From NCBI GenBank assembly GCA_015063895.1, contig SVTG01000020.1, forward strand, positions 1 through 34,979: a DNA stretch of 34,979 bases, written 5' to 3'. Position 1 is the stretch's first letter. The number at the start of each line of letters is the position of its first letter. This document shows positions 14,152 through 22,327 of this stretch, in pieces. This DNA comes from Oscillospiraceae bacterium. Lineage in GTDB: Bacteria > Bacillota > Clostridia > Oscillospirales > CAG-272. The notes beneath the pieces are model-generated. The model worked only from the letters and a program-made list of their open reading frames with translations, had not been told where the DNA came from and did no database searches. The position numbers and the translations under genes are program-made.

Positions 14152-14280
14152 TTAGCCTACGCTGGCGTTACCGCCGAAGCCGGGATCCTCTTCGGTATCC
14201 TCGGTGGGCGAGGTGGTGATGATATCACACGTAGCCACGTAGATCAGCTCGGAGGTGGGAATTTCGTAAATCTTCTTCAT
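14152..14280 (-). CDS. 42-residue small protein after the beta-helix gene
   Basis: A clear short gene of 42 codons plus stop. It begins MKKIYEIP, contains DIITTSPTED, an acidic stretch, GFGG, and ends ASVG. GGAGG lies nine bases before the ATG, and the start is only 19 bases after the stop of the 1,820-residue surface protein, so the two are almost certainly one transcript. Codon use resembles the neighbours. From memory, small proteins with MKK-Y-x-x-P starts, D-V/I-ITTS centres and GFGG tails recur in Clostridia, but I know of no assigned function. It has no signal peptide or membrane helix. A leader-like or precursor peptide is possible; that is inference. Confidence 0.65.
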   Translation of the reverse strand: MKKIYEIPTSELIYVATCDIITTSPTEDTEEDPGFGGNASVG

Positions 14281-14299
14281 TGCTTCATACCTCCTTTAA

Positions 14300-17200
14300 T
14301 TATTCTGCAGGAACGGCCTCAACCTTGCCGTTGGCATATGCATCGATGATAGCCTTTTCGCCTGCGCCAAGAGCTGCGTACGCCTCAGCGTCAGCAACGA
14401 TAGCGTCAGCCATCTGCTCTGCGCTCTTAGCATTGGTCTGTGCATCGTATGCACTGTAAACAGTGTCAACAAGCGTTTCGCCTTCGTAAACCTCAATATA
14501 GGAAACAGCTGCGTAAACGCGGGTGTTGCTCTTGAGGTTCACAAGGATACCGCTGAAGGATACGTCGCCCTCACCGCCGTATACAACCGAGTAAACGGCA
14601 GGGATCTTCACGTAAGCGACACCCGAGGTGATCGCTGCGTCAAGTGCTTCGGGCGTGAAGGTCTTAGCCTTTGCTACGTAGTCAGCAGGAGCTACGAGCG
14701 TACCGAACTTCAGGGTCTTGCCGCCTGCGGTGAGTGCTGCAACAACGTCTGCGGATACGGTGGAGCTGAAGCGGATACCGCTGGTCTCGGCTGCTGCCGT
14801 ATCGGCGTAGAGTGCAACTGCACCCGTAACGGATGCGTTCTCGCCGCTTGCCTTGTTCATCGACCATGCCTTGTACTCAAAGCCGCCGAACATTACGATA
14901 GGTGCGTAAGCATCGATCGTGCCGTGGCTCGAGGTGGGCTTAGCGCCGCTGTAAACCACAGGGTTCACAAGGGTTACGCCGTCAAGCACCGTATTGGCGT
15001 TCTCAAAGACGGTGCCCTCATCGCCGCGGGTGATGATCACGGTGTTCTTGAAGCTGGAAACAGCTGCAACGTCGTTGGCGATCAGCAGGCGGGTGTCGAT
15101 CACACAGTTCTCAAAGGTGATCTGTGACGACGCGCTGTTCGTGAACCAGAAGCCGTAGGTTACGGCAGGTGCGCTGAAGGTGGAGTTCTTAATGGTGTAC
15201 TTGGAGCCACCGGTCGCGTAGATCGGGCCGTAGCTATCACCCTTGGTAACGCCCTTGGTATCCTTGAAGGTTGCGCCATCGATGTTGATGGTACAGATCT
15301 TGTTGCCGCCGAACCAGATAAAGCCGCCGTCAAAGACGCCGCTGTAAACGTTGATGGTAGCGCCAAGCTCAGCAACAGCGGATGCGTTGAACATAAAGAT
15401 CTGGTTGTGAGCGCTTGCCTCAACGGTTGCCGTGCCGTCCTTGGTGAACTCGATAAGGTGTGCACCGGGACGTGCGATCTGGAACATATAGCGCTGGTTT
15501 GTATCTCTGTACTCGTCAGCGTTGCCGATGAAGCTACCGCCCGAGATGTAAGCCTTGAAGCCCTTGGTTTCATGTGCCACGGAGTCTTCGGTGTAGGTAG
15601 CGTCCTGGGTCCATCTTGCGTAGATTCTTACGATACCCGTAGCCGTGAAGGTACCGCCGTTGATATACAGCGTGCCCTCGGTCTCATTGGAGCTGTCAGC
15701 CACGTAGAAGATACCGCCGCCGGAATAGGAGGAGGAGGTGTTGTTCTCGGGGATGAGCTTGGTGAAGGTACCGCCGTTTACGGTGGTGGTAGAAGCGCCA
15801 TTATAGTAGTATACGATGATACCGCCGTTACCAAGGGTGAAGGTACCGTCCGTAATGGTAAGAGTACCGCTGTTTACCTCAAGGAGGTTACCGTAGCTAT
15901 CTCTGGTGAAGCTACCGCCGTTAATGGTAAGGGAGCCGCTCTTGAGATGAAGCACCCGGCTCGTAAGGTTGTTCGCGATAAAGGTACCGTTGTTGATAAC
16001 TACCGTACCGCCGTTGACGGTCACGAAGGTGCCCGTGTAGTTAAGGTCTGCCCAGCTGAGGGTAAGGCTTGCGCCCTCGCCCACGATGAAGGGAACGACA
16101 GAGTCAAGCTGCATCGTAAGGTTTACGTTGGGCTTGATATAGGTGTTGTTGGCGTATGCACGCAGGAAGGCTGCGTTTGCAGCGGCAAGGGCGCTTGCCA
16201 GGTCGGTGACCGTATAATTATCGCCATTGATCAGCTCGGCTGCGTTTGCAGCACCGGTCATGGTGAAGCTGGTGTTAGCCCACATTGCTTCGTCTGCGGG
16301 AAGCACGCCGCCCTCACCGATGGTGACGTTAACGCCCGTAGCGTCAAGAGTCGCACCGTCGGCTGCGAGGAACATCTGTGCACCGTCGCGAAGCGTTACG
16401 TTGGTGCCGTTGCCAAGCACTACGGTGGCGGCGCCGCCAAACTTCACGAGGTAGCCTGCGCCTTCACGCACGAAGCTGGTTGCGGTTGCGGTTGCGGGCT
16501 GGCCGTCGTAGTTGGTGTAGGCCGTGCCTGCGGGATAAACGGTAACGGTTGCGTTGGAGGCGTTCTTGATCCAGATAAGACCTGCAGACTTGCGCTGCTC
16601 GTTCTTGAAGTTACCGCCGTAGATATTGATACTACCAGCCTTGATGCCGGCAGTGGTGTAATTGTAGAAAATACCGCACTCGGTGCCGTTGCTGAACTGG
16701 GCCGCAGCGTAGGTGCGCAGGATAGTGAAGTTACCGCCGTAGACGTTCAACGTAGCGCCACCGTTCATACCGTAGCTGTTGATAGCAAAGCCCGCAGCGT
16801 TTGCCTGGCTGGGGTAGTTGTACCAGTTGCCGCCGTAGACGTTCATCGTGCCATTGTGGAGATAAGTCCAACGGTAGCCGACGACGTTGGTGTTAATAAC
16901 GTCAAGCTGATCACCGTAGGCGGTGAAGACTGAACCGCCGGTGTTGGCGATCAGCGTAGAGTTCAGAACCTTGGTGTACGCTGCAGCGGTATAGATGGGG
17001 TTATAATTTTTCACGTCGATATACTCGGTGGGATAGAGCTCAGACTCGGTCTTGAATGAATCTCTGTTATGATCCTTGGACCAGGAAACGAACACGTTAT
17101 CAAAGGTTGCGGTCTTTGCGCCGTAGATAACGAAGGCGTAGGAGCCGTTGCACTGGTATACGTCCATATCCTTGAAGGAAACGGTGGTATTCTCGAAGCA

Positions 17201-19762
17201 GCTCTTCAGCACGTTGCCTTCCAGTACGTCGGTGGTATTCGCGTCCTCGGTATACTTCGTGGAGGTGCCGACCTGGAAGAAGTAGCCGCCGCCGGCCACG
17301 TAGGTACCGCCCTCAATCGTGAGATTAGCGTCATCACCGGTCACCATGACCAGGGGATTAACAACGCCTGCGCGCTCTGCAGCAAAGCTACAGTCGTTCA
17401 GCGTCAGAGAACCGCCCTCGCCCACGGTAAACAGGGTGGAGGCAAAGGTCCTATCAAGGTCGTTGAGAGTCACGCTCATGCCGTTGCTGACCGTGATCAT
17501 GCCCATCGACGTAATGTTGAAGGTCAGGTTTACGCGGGAGGCGCCGATCATAGTGGCAACGTCCTCGTCGTGTGCGTAGCCGTAGTTGCCGGAAACCTCA
17601 AGCAGCTGCCAGAGGAAGTAATCCATTGCCAGCGACTGATACTCGGTCCAGCCACCGTTGAAGGTACCATCGAAGGAATTACCGGTCACCTGGCTGGTGA
17701 AGGCCTCCGTGAGATTCATGGTCAGGCCGATGATCTCGTAATCGTAATCGGTCCAGGGTGCTTCGTTTGCAAAGATCCAGTTCGTGCCGTCCAGCACAAA
17801 CTTGATGCGCTTGAGACTTTCACCCTCACCGCTGTTGCCGATGGTAAGCGTACCCGTGCCGTTTTTAAACTCGCTGGCAGCAGCAAGTGCGGAGCAGCCG
17901 ACAAGCTTGATGGTGGCGCCACCCTCGATGGTAACGGTGCCGACTGCCGTGAAGGCTGCAAGCGTGGGCGCGTTGGCTGCCACGAGCGTTACGCCCTCGG
18001 TGGTGCTTGCACCGTTGACGGGGTGCGTGTAGGCCTTACCGGGTGCGTGGAAGGTGACGCTGGCCTCGGCAACGCCGATGCTGATGATACCGGAGGTTGC
18101 GGTGCCGGAATAGTTCGTAAAGGTGCCGCCGTAAACGTTCAGCGCTCCCAACTTAGCGTAGGTGATGGCTGCAGCAGTGGCGTGGTTGCCGGGCAAGCCC
18201 ATGGCAAAGTCACCGCCGTAAATATTGATGGGCATAATACCCTGCACGTCGATACCCTTGCAGTTGACCTGGCCGGGGGAGTTGCGGAAGGTACCGCCGT
18301 AGATGTTGAAGGATGCGCCGGCATTGTTCTGGGTGCCGGAGATCGAAAGCCAACGGTAACCGATAAAGGTACCGTTCATCACGTTGACAGTGGTTTGATT
18401 GTCGCCCGTATGGTAGAAGACGCCGTAGGAACGGCCGCTGTAGATGATACCGCCCTCTACGTTGATGGTGCCGCTTGCGCTGGACATGTAGAAGGGATAG
18501 CAGCCGCTTACTTCATCGTTGTCTTTATTGAATTCAATGTAATAGCCGTTATCGATCGTCGTCGTGCCGGCGGGATCAAGCGTGGTGAGGTCGTTCTCGA
18601 TGTAGGAGAACTGGCCGCCCTTCACGGTAAGGGTGAAATCTTTGCCTGCATACCAACCGAAGATGGCACGCCTAGAGTTGGAGTTGTACACTGCGTAGTT
18701 CACGACCTTTGCATCGTGGATCACAAGATTACCCGTAGCAGTGGCACGCGTGTAGAAGGGGATAGAGAACACTCTGATATCCAGATTCCAAATGTTCATG
18801 TTCAGATTGGCAGCCTTCAGATCAAAGCCCTGAACGGTTTGCGCGTTCGCGCTGGTGGTGGTCACCGTCACGTTGTCGGCCACGCCATACTTGTTGGTGC
18901 CGGTCTGGGTACCGATATCAACAGGGCCGGTCATATCACCGCCAAGCACTGCCACGCGGGTGGTGGTGGTAATGGTGGTATCACCGTCGATCTTCAGACC
19001 TCTCATACCGGCGCCGGTGTAGATACCGTCGCCGTTCAGCTTGAGGTTACCGCCGTGGAAGGCAAATGCTACCTTGCTGCAAAGGCGGAAGCTGTCGCTG
19101 CCGGCGCTGATCATGGTACCCTTGTTCTCGCCGCTGCCAAGGTAGATCTCGATATCTACGTCGTTGTCGGTGTTGTTGGGGAACCAGACATAGTGGGCCG
19201 CAACCGAGATGTTGGTCTTGCTACCCGTGATCTGGATAGATACGCCGCCGAGCGCATAGGCCTGTTCGGTGGGGGTGCCCTCCACGTCCACCGTTCTCTT
19301 CAACTCGATGGCGCGGAAGAAGCGTGAAGCTGCCGTAACAACGACGTCGTTGGCAACGAAGGTCACGCCCGTAGCCGTGTTAGCAAACAGATGCTCACTC
19401 GAAGCGTTGATCGTCAGATCGTCAACGGTGAGGTTGGCACCGAAGGCAACGCTGGGGACGTTAAGGTCACCCGTGGCGTTGAACGTAACGGTGTTGCCAT
19501 TACCCTTGATGGTAAGGGCCTTGTCAACCGTTACTGCGTTTTCGGTAGTGTCTTTAAGCAGGTAGATAGTATCACCTGCAGCTGCTTCAGCGATAGCGTC
19601 GGCAAGCGTTGCAGCGTAACCCTTACTGGTTTCGCCGGTCTTGACCTGCCAAGCGTTTTCGCCCTGTTCTGCATCAAGCGCTGCGGAGGATACAAGCATA
19701 GTGGCAAACGCCAAAACGCAGATCATCGCAATAAGAAGCAGAACCTTGACTTGCTTTTTCAT
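14300..19762 (-). CDS. Giant secreted beta-helix surface protein
   Basis: 1,820 residues. Signal peptide MKKQVKVLLLIAMICVLAFA with cleavage near SSA (about 27). Then a pectate-lyase-like right-handed beta-helix: IYLLKDTTENAVTVDKALTI at the start and many turns of the type NVYGGTF, INIYGGDF, LTINGGSF and TITDGTF. At least two long modules are related (18510-18020 and 16995-16515), both containing GYRW, NVYGG/NIYGG turns and an AYT end. The last 180 or so residues are a separate domain (GIRFSSTVSADVV, FGTLVAP, VYAAVSYIEV), a tail I associate with secreted clostridial proteins. No LPXTG motif, membrane helix or SLH domain is seen, so attachment is unclear. The ATG at 19762 follows AAAGGAG. Long plus-strand open frames opposite it are compositional shadows. 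Confidence 0.85.
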   Translation of the reverse strand: MKKQVKVLLLIAMICVLAFATMLVSSAALDAEQGENAWQVKTGETSKGYAATLADAIAEAAAGDTIYLLKDTTENAVTVDKALTIKGNGNTVTFNATGDLNVPSVAFGANLTVDDLTINASSEHLFANTATGVTFVANDVVVTAASRFFRAIELKRTVDVEGTPTEQAYALGGVSIQITGSKTNISVAAHYVWFPNNTDNDVDIEIYLGSGENKGTMISAGSDSFRLCSKVAFAFHGGNLKLNGDGIYTGAGMRGLKIDGDTTITTTTRVAVLGGDMTGPVDIGTQTGTNKYGVADNVTVTTTSANAQTVQGFDLKAANLNMNIWNLDIRVFSIPFYTRATATGNLVIHDAKVVNYAVYNSNSRRAIFGWYAGKDFTLTVKGGQFSYIENDLTTLDPAGTTTIDNGYYIEFNKDNDEVSGCYPFYMSSASGTINVEGGIIYSGRSYGVFYHTGDNQTTVNVMNGTFIGYRWLSISGTQNNAGASFNIYGGTFRNSPGQVNCKGIDVQGIMPINIYGGDFAMGLPGNHATAAAITYAKLGALNVYGGTFTNYSGTATSGIISIGVAEASVTFHAPGKAYTHPVNGASTTEGVTLVAANAPTLAAFTAVGTVTIEGGATIKLVGCSALAAASEFKNGTGTLTIGNSGEGESLKRIKFVLDGTNWIFANEAPWTDYDYEIIGLTMNLTEAFTSQVTGNSFDGTFNGGWTEYQSLAMDYFLWQLLEVSGNYGYAHDEDVATMIGASRVNLTFNITSMGMITVSNGMSVTLNDLDRTFASTLFTVGEGGSLTLNDCSFAAERAGVVNPLVMVTGDDANLTIEGGTYVAGGGYFFQVGTSTKYTEDANTTDVLEGNVLKSCFENTTVSFKDMDVYQCNGSYAFVIYGAKTATFDNVFVSWSKDHNRDSFKTESELYPTEYIDVKNYNPIYTAAAYTKVLNSTLIANTGGSVFTAYGDQLDVINTNVVGYRWTYLHNGTMNVYGGNWYNYPSQANAAGFAINSYGMNGGATLNVYGGNFTILRTYAAAQFSNGTECGIFYNYTTAGIKAGSINIYGGNFKNEQRKSAGLIWIKNASNATVTVYPAGTAYTNYDGQPATATATSFVREGAGYLVKFGGAATVVLGNGTNVTLRDGAQMFLAADGATLDATGVNVTIGEGGVLPADEAMWANTSFTMTGAANAAELINGDNYTVTDLASALAAANAAFLRAYANNTYIKPNVNLTMQLDSVVPFIVGEGASLTLSWADLNYTGTFVTVNGGTVVINNGTFIANNLTSRVLHLKSGSLTINGGSFTRDSYGNLLEVNSGTLTITDGTFTLGNGGIIVYYYNGASTTTVNGGTFTKLIPENNTSSSYSGGGIFYVADSSNETEGTLYINGGTFTATGIVRIYARWTQDATYTEDSVAHETKGFKAYISGGSFIGNADEYRDTNQRYMFQIARPGAHLIEFTKDGTATVEASAHNQIFMFNASAVAELGATINVYSGVFDGGFIWFGGNKICTINIDGATFKDTKGVTKGDSYGPIYATGGSKYTIKNSTFSAPAVTYGFWFTNSASSQITFENCVIDTRLLIANDVAAVSSFKNTVIITRGDEGTVFENANTVLDGVTLVNPVVYSGAKPTSSHGTIDAYAPIVMFGGFEYKAWSMNKASGENASVTGAVALYADTAAAETSGIRFSSTVSADVVAALTAGGKTLKFGTLVAPADYVAKAKTFTPEALDAAITSGVAYVKIPAVYSVVYGGEGDVSFSGILVNLKSNTRVYAAVSYIEVYEGETLVDTVYSAYDAQTNAKSAEQMADAIVADAEAYAALGAGEKAIIDAYANGKVEAVPAE

Positions 19763-19857
19763 AAGTTTTTCTCCTTTTGAAAATTTTTTTTTTGCAAAGC
19801 ATCTTGCGCCTGCAGGCTCGGCGGTGCCCTTGTGCAACAAGACAAATTTACAAGGTC

Positions 19858-19886
19858 ATTATATGATAGGTTTTGGTAAAAGTCAA
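19858..19886 (-). promoter_or_regulatory. Promoter for the beta-helix operon
   Basis: Minus-strand TTGACT (19886-19881), 17 nt, TATAAT (19863-19858), leaving a leader of about 90 nt before the ATG at 19762. Confidence 0.75.
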
Positions 19887-19889
19887 TGG

Positions 19890-20199
19890 TTTCGGCGGAA
19901 TTTTGTGGATTGTGACAACACGCCGCCCCACGCACACGCGATACGCGCGCGCATATCACGCGTATATATTTGAAGAAAGCGTGCCGAGGGCGGGCAGAAA
20001 AGATGGCGCAGAGCCTTGCCACATAAGGCTTTGCGGCGTTTTTCCCTCTCACAGCCGCCCACCGCACCCCGCCGCCACGCGCGGGACATTAGGCGTGAGC
20101 AAAGTTCACAAATTCAACACATTTCAGGCATTTTCAGTTCACAATGTTTTCAATTTCTTAACATTTACACGGAAATTTGCAGGAGTTATTATCCACGTG
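19890..20199. other. Intergenic, no gene seen
   Basis: AT- and GC-biased patches without a frame that has a ribosome binding site or protein-like composition. It forms the left part of a 1.1-kb gene-free, repeat-rich gap (19887-20912). Confidence 0.5.
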
Positions 20200-20341
20200 C
20201 CCTTGTTGGGGAGGCGTTCCGCCTCCCGTTTTTTCATTTAAAATCGGATATTTGCGGGCGGCGCGCACACCCCTGTTGGGGAGGCGTTTCGCCTCCCGTT
20301 TTTTGTTGAAAATCGAATGTTTGCGGGAGACGCACACCCCT
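20200..20341. repeat. Two tandem ~70-bp repeats
   Basis: Copy 1 (from 20200) and copy 2 (from 20270) each run: TGTTGGGGAGGCG, a hairpin GGGAGGCG-TTYC-GCCTCCC, a run of six T, then AAAATCGRATRTTTGCGGG and CGCACACC. A third copy starts at 20341 (TGTAGGGGACG) but switches into the REP-like sequence. Each unit looks like a terminator hairpin on the plus strand. Confidence 0.8.
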
Positions 20342-20464
20342 GTAGGGGACGTTGTCCTCGCTGCGCGAGCACGCCAACGCGCCGCGCGGCGGCGGTTGCG
20401 AGCCCTCGACGTTCCGTTTTTTGGGTGCAAACATTTCACGGGACGTCGAGGCGCCGTCCCCTAC
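20342..20464. repeat. Inverted pair of REP-like elements, diverged
   Basis: The left end, GTAGGGGACG (20342-20351), and CCCTCGACGTTCC (20403-20415) are parts of a degenerate forward copy interrupted by a GC-rich insert. The right copy, 20439-20464, begins CGGGACGTCGAGGCGCC and ends CCCCTAC in reverse orientation, one G shorter than the copies at 22468 and 23055. Confidence 0.7.
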
Positions 20465-20550
20465 GAGTGAGCGTTACATTGTGCGCAGGGCTTTCACACA
20501 CCGTAGATTCTTTGCAACTACTGACTTAATTAAAGACAACAATATTTTGT

Positions 20551-20578
20551 CAAAAGTAACGCAAAGGCACTTTTGACA
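20551..20578. repeat. Dispersed 28-nt sequence, also at 6736
   Basis: Starts CAAAAGTAACGCAAAGGC and ends GACA; the copy at 6736-6763 starts CAAAAGCAACGCAAAAGC and ends GACA. They differ at only three positions. Each is followed by a different sequence, so the shared unit is short. Confidence 0.6.
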
Positions 20579-20624
20579 TTAGCATATCAAAAGAGCTTTT
20601 GCTTACCTTCCGGAAGGTAGAAAA

Positions 20625-20748
20625 AAGCCTCCCCTGTGTAAGGGGAGGTGGCAGCCGAAGGCTGACGGAAGGGTTGTAAAAGTAAGATTTCACACAAGAC
20701 AATCCCTCACCGCCTGCGGCGGAGCTCCCTTTACACAAGGGAGCCTTG
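20625..20748. repeat. MITE-like element with terminal inverted repeats
   Basis: About 124 bp. The left end AAGCCTCCCCTGTGTAA and the right end TTACACAAGGGAGCCTT are inverted repeats with two mismatches in 17. Internal hairpins: CCTCCCC/GGGGAGG, GCAGCC/GGCTG, CCGCC-TGC-GGCGG and GCTCCCTT/AAGGGAGC. The sequence resembles an interspersed element I recall from Oscillospirales genomes. No ORF. Confidence 0.72.
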
Positions 20749-20912
20749 GTTAGTGTTAACTCGTTCGTTTTCAAACAGACGAAAATTTGGTTGTAGTCTT
20801 CAATTAAGGCATAGGAAGCTCGGATTTTATGCAACACACTCACTTTTATATTTATTTTTATATTTATATGAAACGTTTGCAAACTATTTCGCAAACTATT
20901 TTCGTCAAAAAT

Positions 20913-20941
20913 TTGACAAACGCAAAAAAATATGTTATAAT
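20913..20941 (+). promoter_or_regulatory. Promoter for the DUF512-RAYT-der-obg-ppa block
   Basis: Perfect -35 TTGACA (20913-20918), 17 nt, perfect -10 TATAAT (20936-20941), with a leader of about 55 nt. Confidence 0.88.
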
Positions 20942-21004
20942 ATTAAAATTGCAGAGGTATGCCCTTGTGCGGACCTATTAAAACACTTTGAAAAGGAGGA
21001 GGCT

Positions 21005-22327
21005 ATGGTTCGGATCACCGAGATTGAGGTGCACTCACGCGCTGCGCGGGTGGGCATTTTGCCAAACGACGTGCTGGTGGCCATCAACGGCAACGAGATC
21101 TTTGACGTGCTTGACTATCGCTTTTATCTGGCCGAGCAGCAGCTTTCTCTCTCGCTCCTGCGCGACGGCGCCCCCTATGAGGTCACGGTGCGTAAGGCGC
21201 TGTACGACGACATCGGGCTTTTATTTGAAACACCGCTGATGGACAAAAAGCGCACCTGCGCCAACCGTTGTATTTTTTGCTTTATCGATCAGCTGCCAAA
21301 GGGGCTGCGCGCGCCATTGTATTTCAAGGACGACGACGCACGCCTATCCTTTCTGCACGGCAATTACGTAACGCTGACCAACCTGCACGACCGCGATATT
21401 GAGCGCATCATCAAGATGCATATTTCTCCTATTAACGTATCGGTGCATACCACCAACCCACAGCTGCGGTGTGATATGATGAAAAACCGCCGCGCGGGCG
21501 AGGTGCTTGGCTACCTCAAGCGGTTGGCCGACGCAGGCATTCGCCTTTGCGGGCAGATCGTGCTTTGCCGCGGCGTCAACGACGGCGAAGAGCTTTCGCG
21601 CACGATGCGCGATCTTGCCGATCTTGCTCCACAAATGTCAAGCGTTTCGGTGGTGCCTGCGGGCCTCACGCGCTATCGCGAGGGGCTTTATCCCCTCACG
21701 CCCTTTACCGCCGACGAATCTGCCGCGGTGATCGAGCAGGTAAACGCCTTTGGCGACGAATGTGAGCGCAAACACGGCAGCCGCATTTTTTGCGTGGCCG
21801 ATGAATTTTATTTAAAGGCGGGGCTGCCCCTGCCCGAGGAGGCCTATTACGGCGACTACGAGCAAATCGAAAACGGTGTGGGGCTTCTGCGCTCGCTGAT
21901 GACCGAATTTGCCGATGAGCTGGATTATCTGACCGATCACACGGGCGGCAACACCGGGATCTCTCCCCGCCACGTATCACTTGCCACAGGCAAAGCCGCC
22001 GCTCCCACGATGCGTTTGTTGGCCGACCTGCTTGAAAAGCGCCTTGACGGTATTAAAATTTCGGTATGGGAAATAGAAAACAGCTTTTTCGGTCCCGAGA
22101 TCACCGTGGCAGGATTGCTGACAGGCACCGACATGGCGGCGAGCCTTGGGGGTAAGGCGCTGGGCGACGAATTGCTGATCCCGGCGGTGACCTTGCGCGC
22201 CGAGGGCGACCTGTTCCTTGACGGTATGACGCCCAAAGAGCTGTCAGACGCGCTTGGCGTACCCGTAACGCCCGTCAAAAACGAGGGCGCTGCCCTGCTC
22301 GCGGCCCTGATCGGACGGCAGGCGTAA
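21005..22327 (+). CDS. DUF512 radical SAM protein with PDZ domain
   Basis: 440 residues. An N-terminal PDZ-like domain (1-65: SRAARVGILPNDVLVAINGN) precedes the radical SAM cluster-binding motif CANRCIFC (Cys85, Cys89, Cys92), followed by FIDQLPKGLR and a C-terminal DUF512 domain with VADEFYL, TGGNTGISPRHVSLATG and AGLLTGTD. The family is conserved in Clostridia, usually next to der, as here; its reaction is unknown. AAGGAGGAGG precedes the ATG at 21005, and longer upstream frames are not supported. Its stop overlaps the start of the RAYT gene by one base. Confidence 0.9.
   Translation: MVRITEIEVHSRAARVGILPNDVLVAINGNEIFDVLDYRFYLAEQQLSLSLLRDGAPYEVTVRKALYDDIGLLFETPLMDKKRTCANRCIFCFIDQLPKGLRAPLYFKDDDARLSFLHGNYVTLTNLHDRDIERIIKMHISPINVSVHTTNPQLRCDMMKNRRAGEVLGYLKRLADAGIRLCGQIVLCRGVNDGEELSRTMRDLADLAPQMSSVSVVPAGLTRYREGLYPLTPFTADESAAVIEQVNAFGDECERKHGSRIFCVADEFYLKAGLPLPEEAYYGDYEQIENGVGLLRSLMTEFADELDYLTDHTGGNTGISPRHVSLATGKAAAPTMRLLADLLEKRLDGIKISVWEIENSFFGPEITVAGLLTGTDMAASLGGKALGDELLIPAVTLRAEGDLFLDGMTPKELSDALGVPVTPVKNEGAALLAALIGRQA

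Noticed and set aside
15407-19327. Long plus-strand open frames (about 500 and 750 codons) opposite the beta-helix gene
   Set aside because: They lack ribosome binding sites and promoters, their composition (Val, Gly, Ala, Asp, Cys, His mixtures) mirrors the repeat codons of the sense strand, and the minus frame has a signal peptide, promoter and recognisable domains.
20016-20576. Small ORFs in the repeat-rich gap
   Set aside because: They are translations of tandem and REP-like repeats without start signals.
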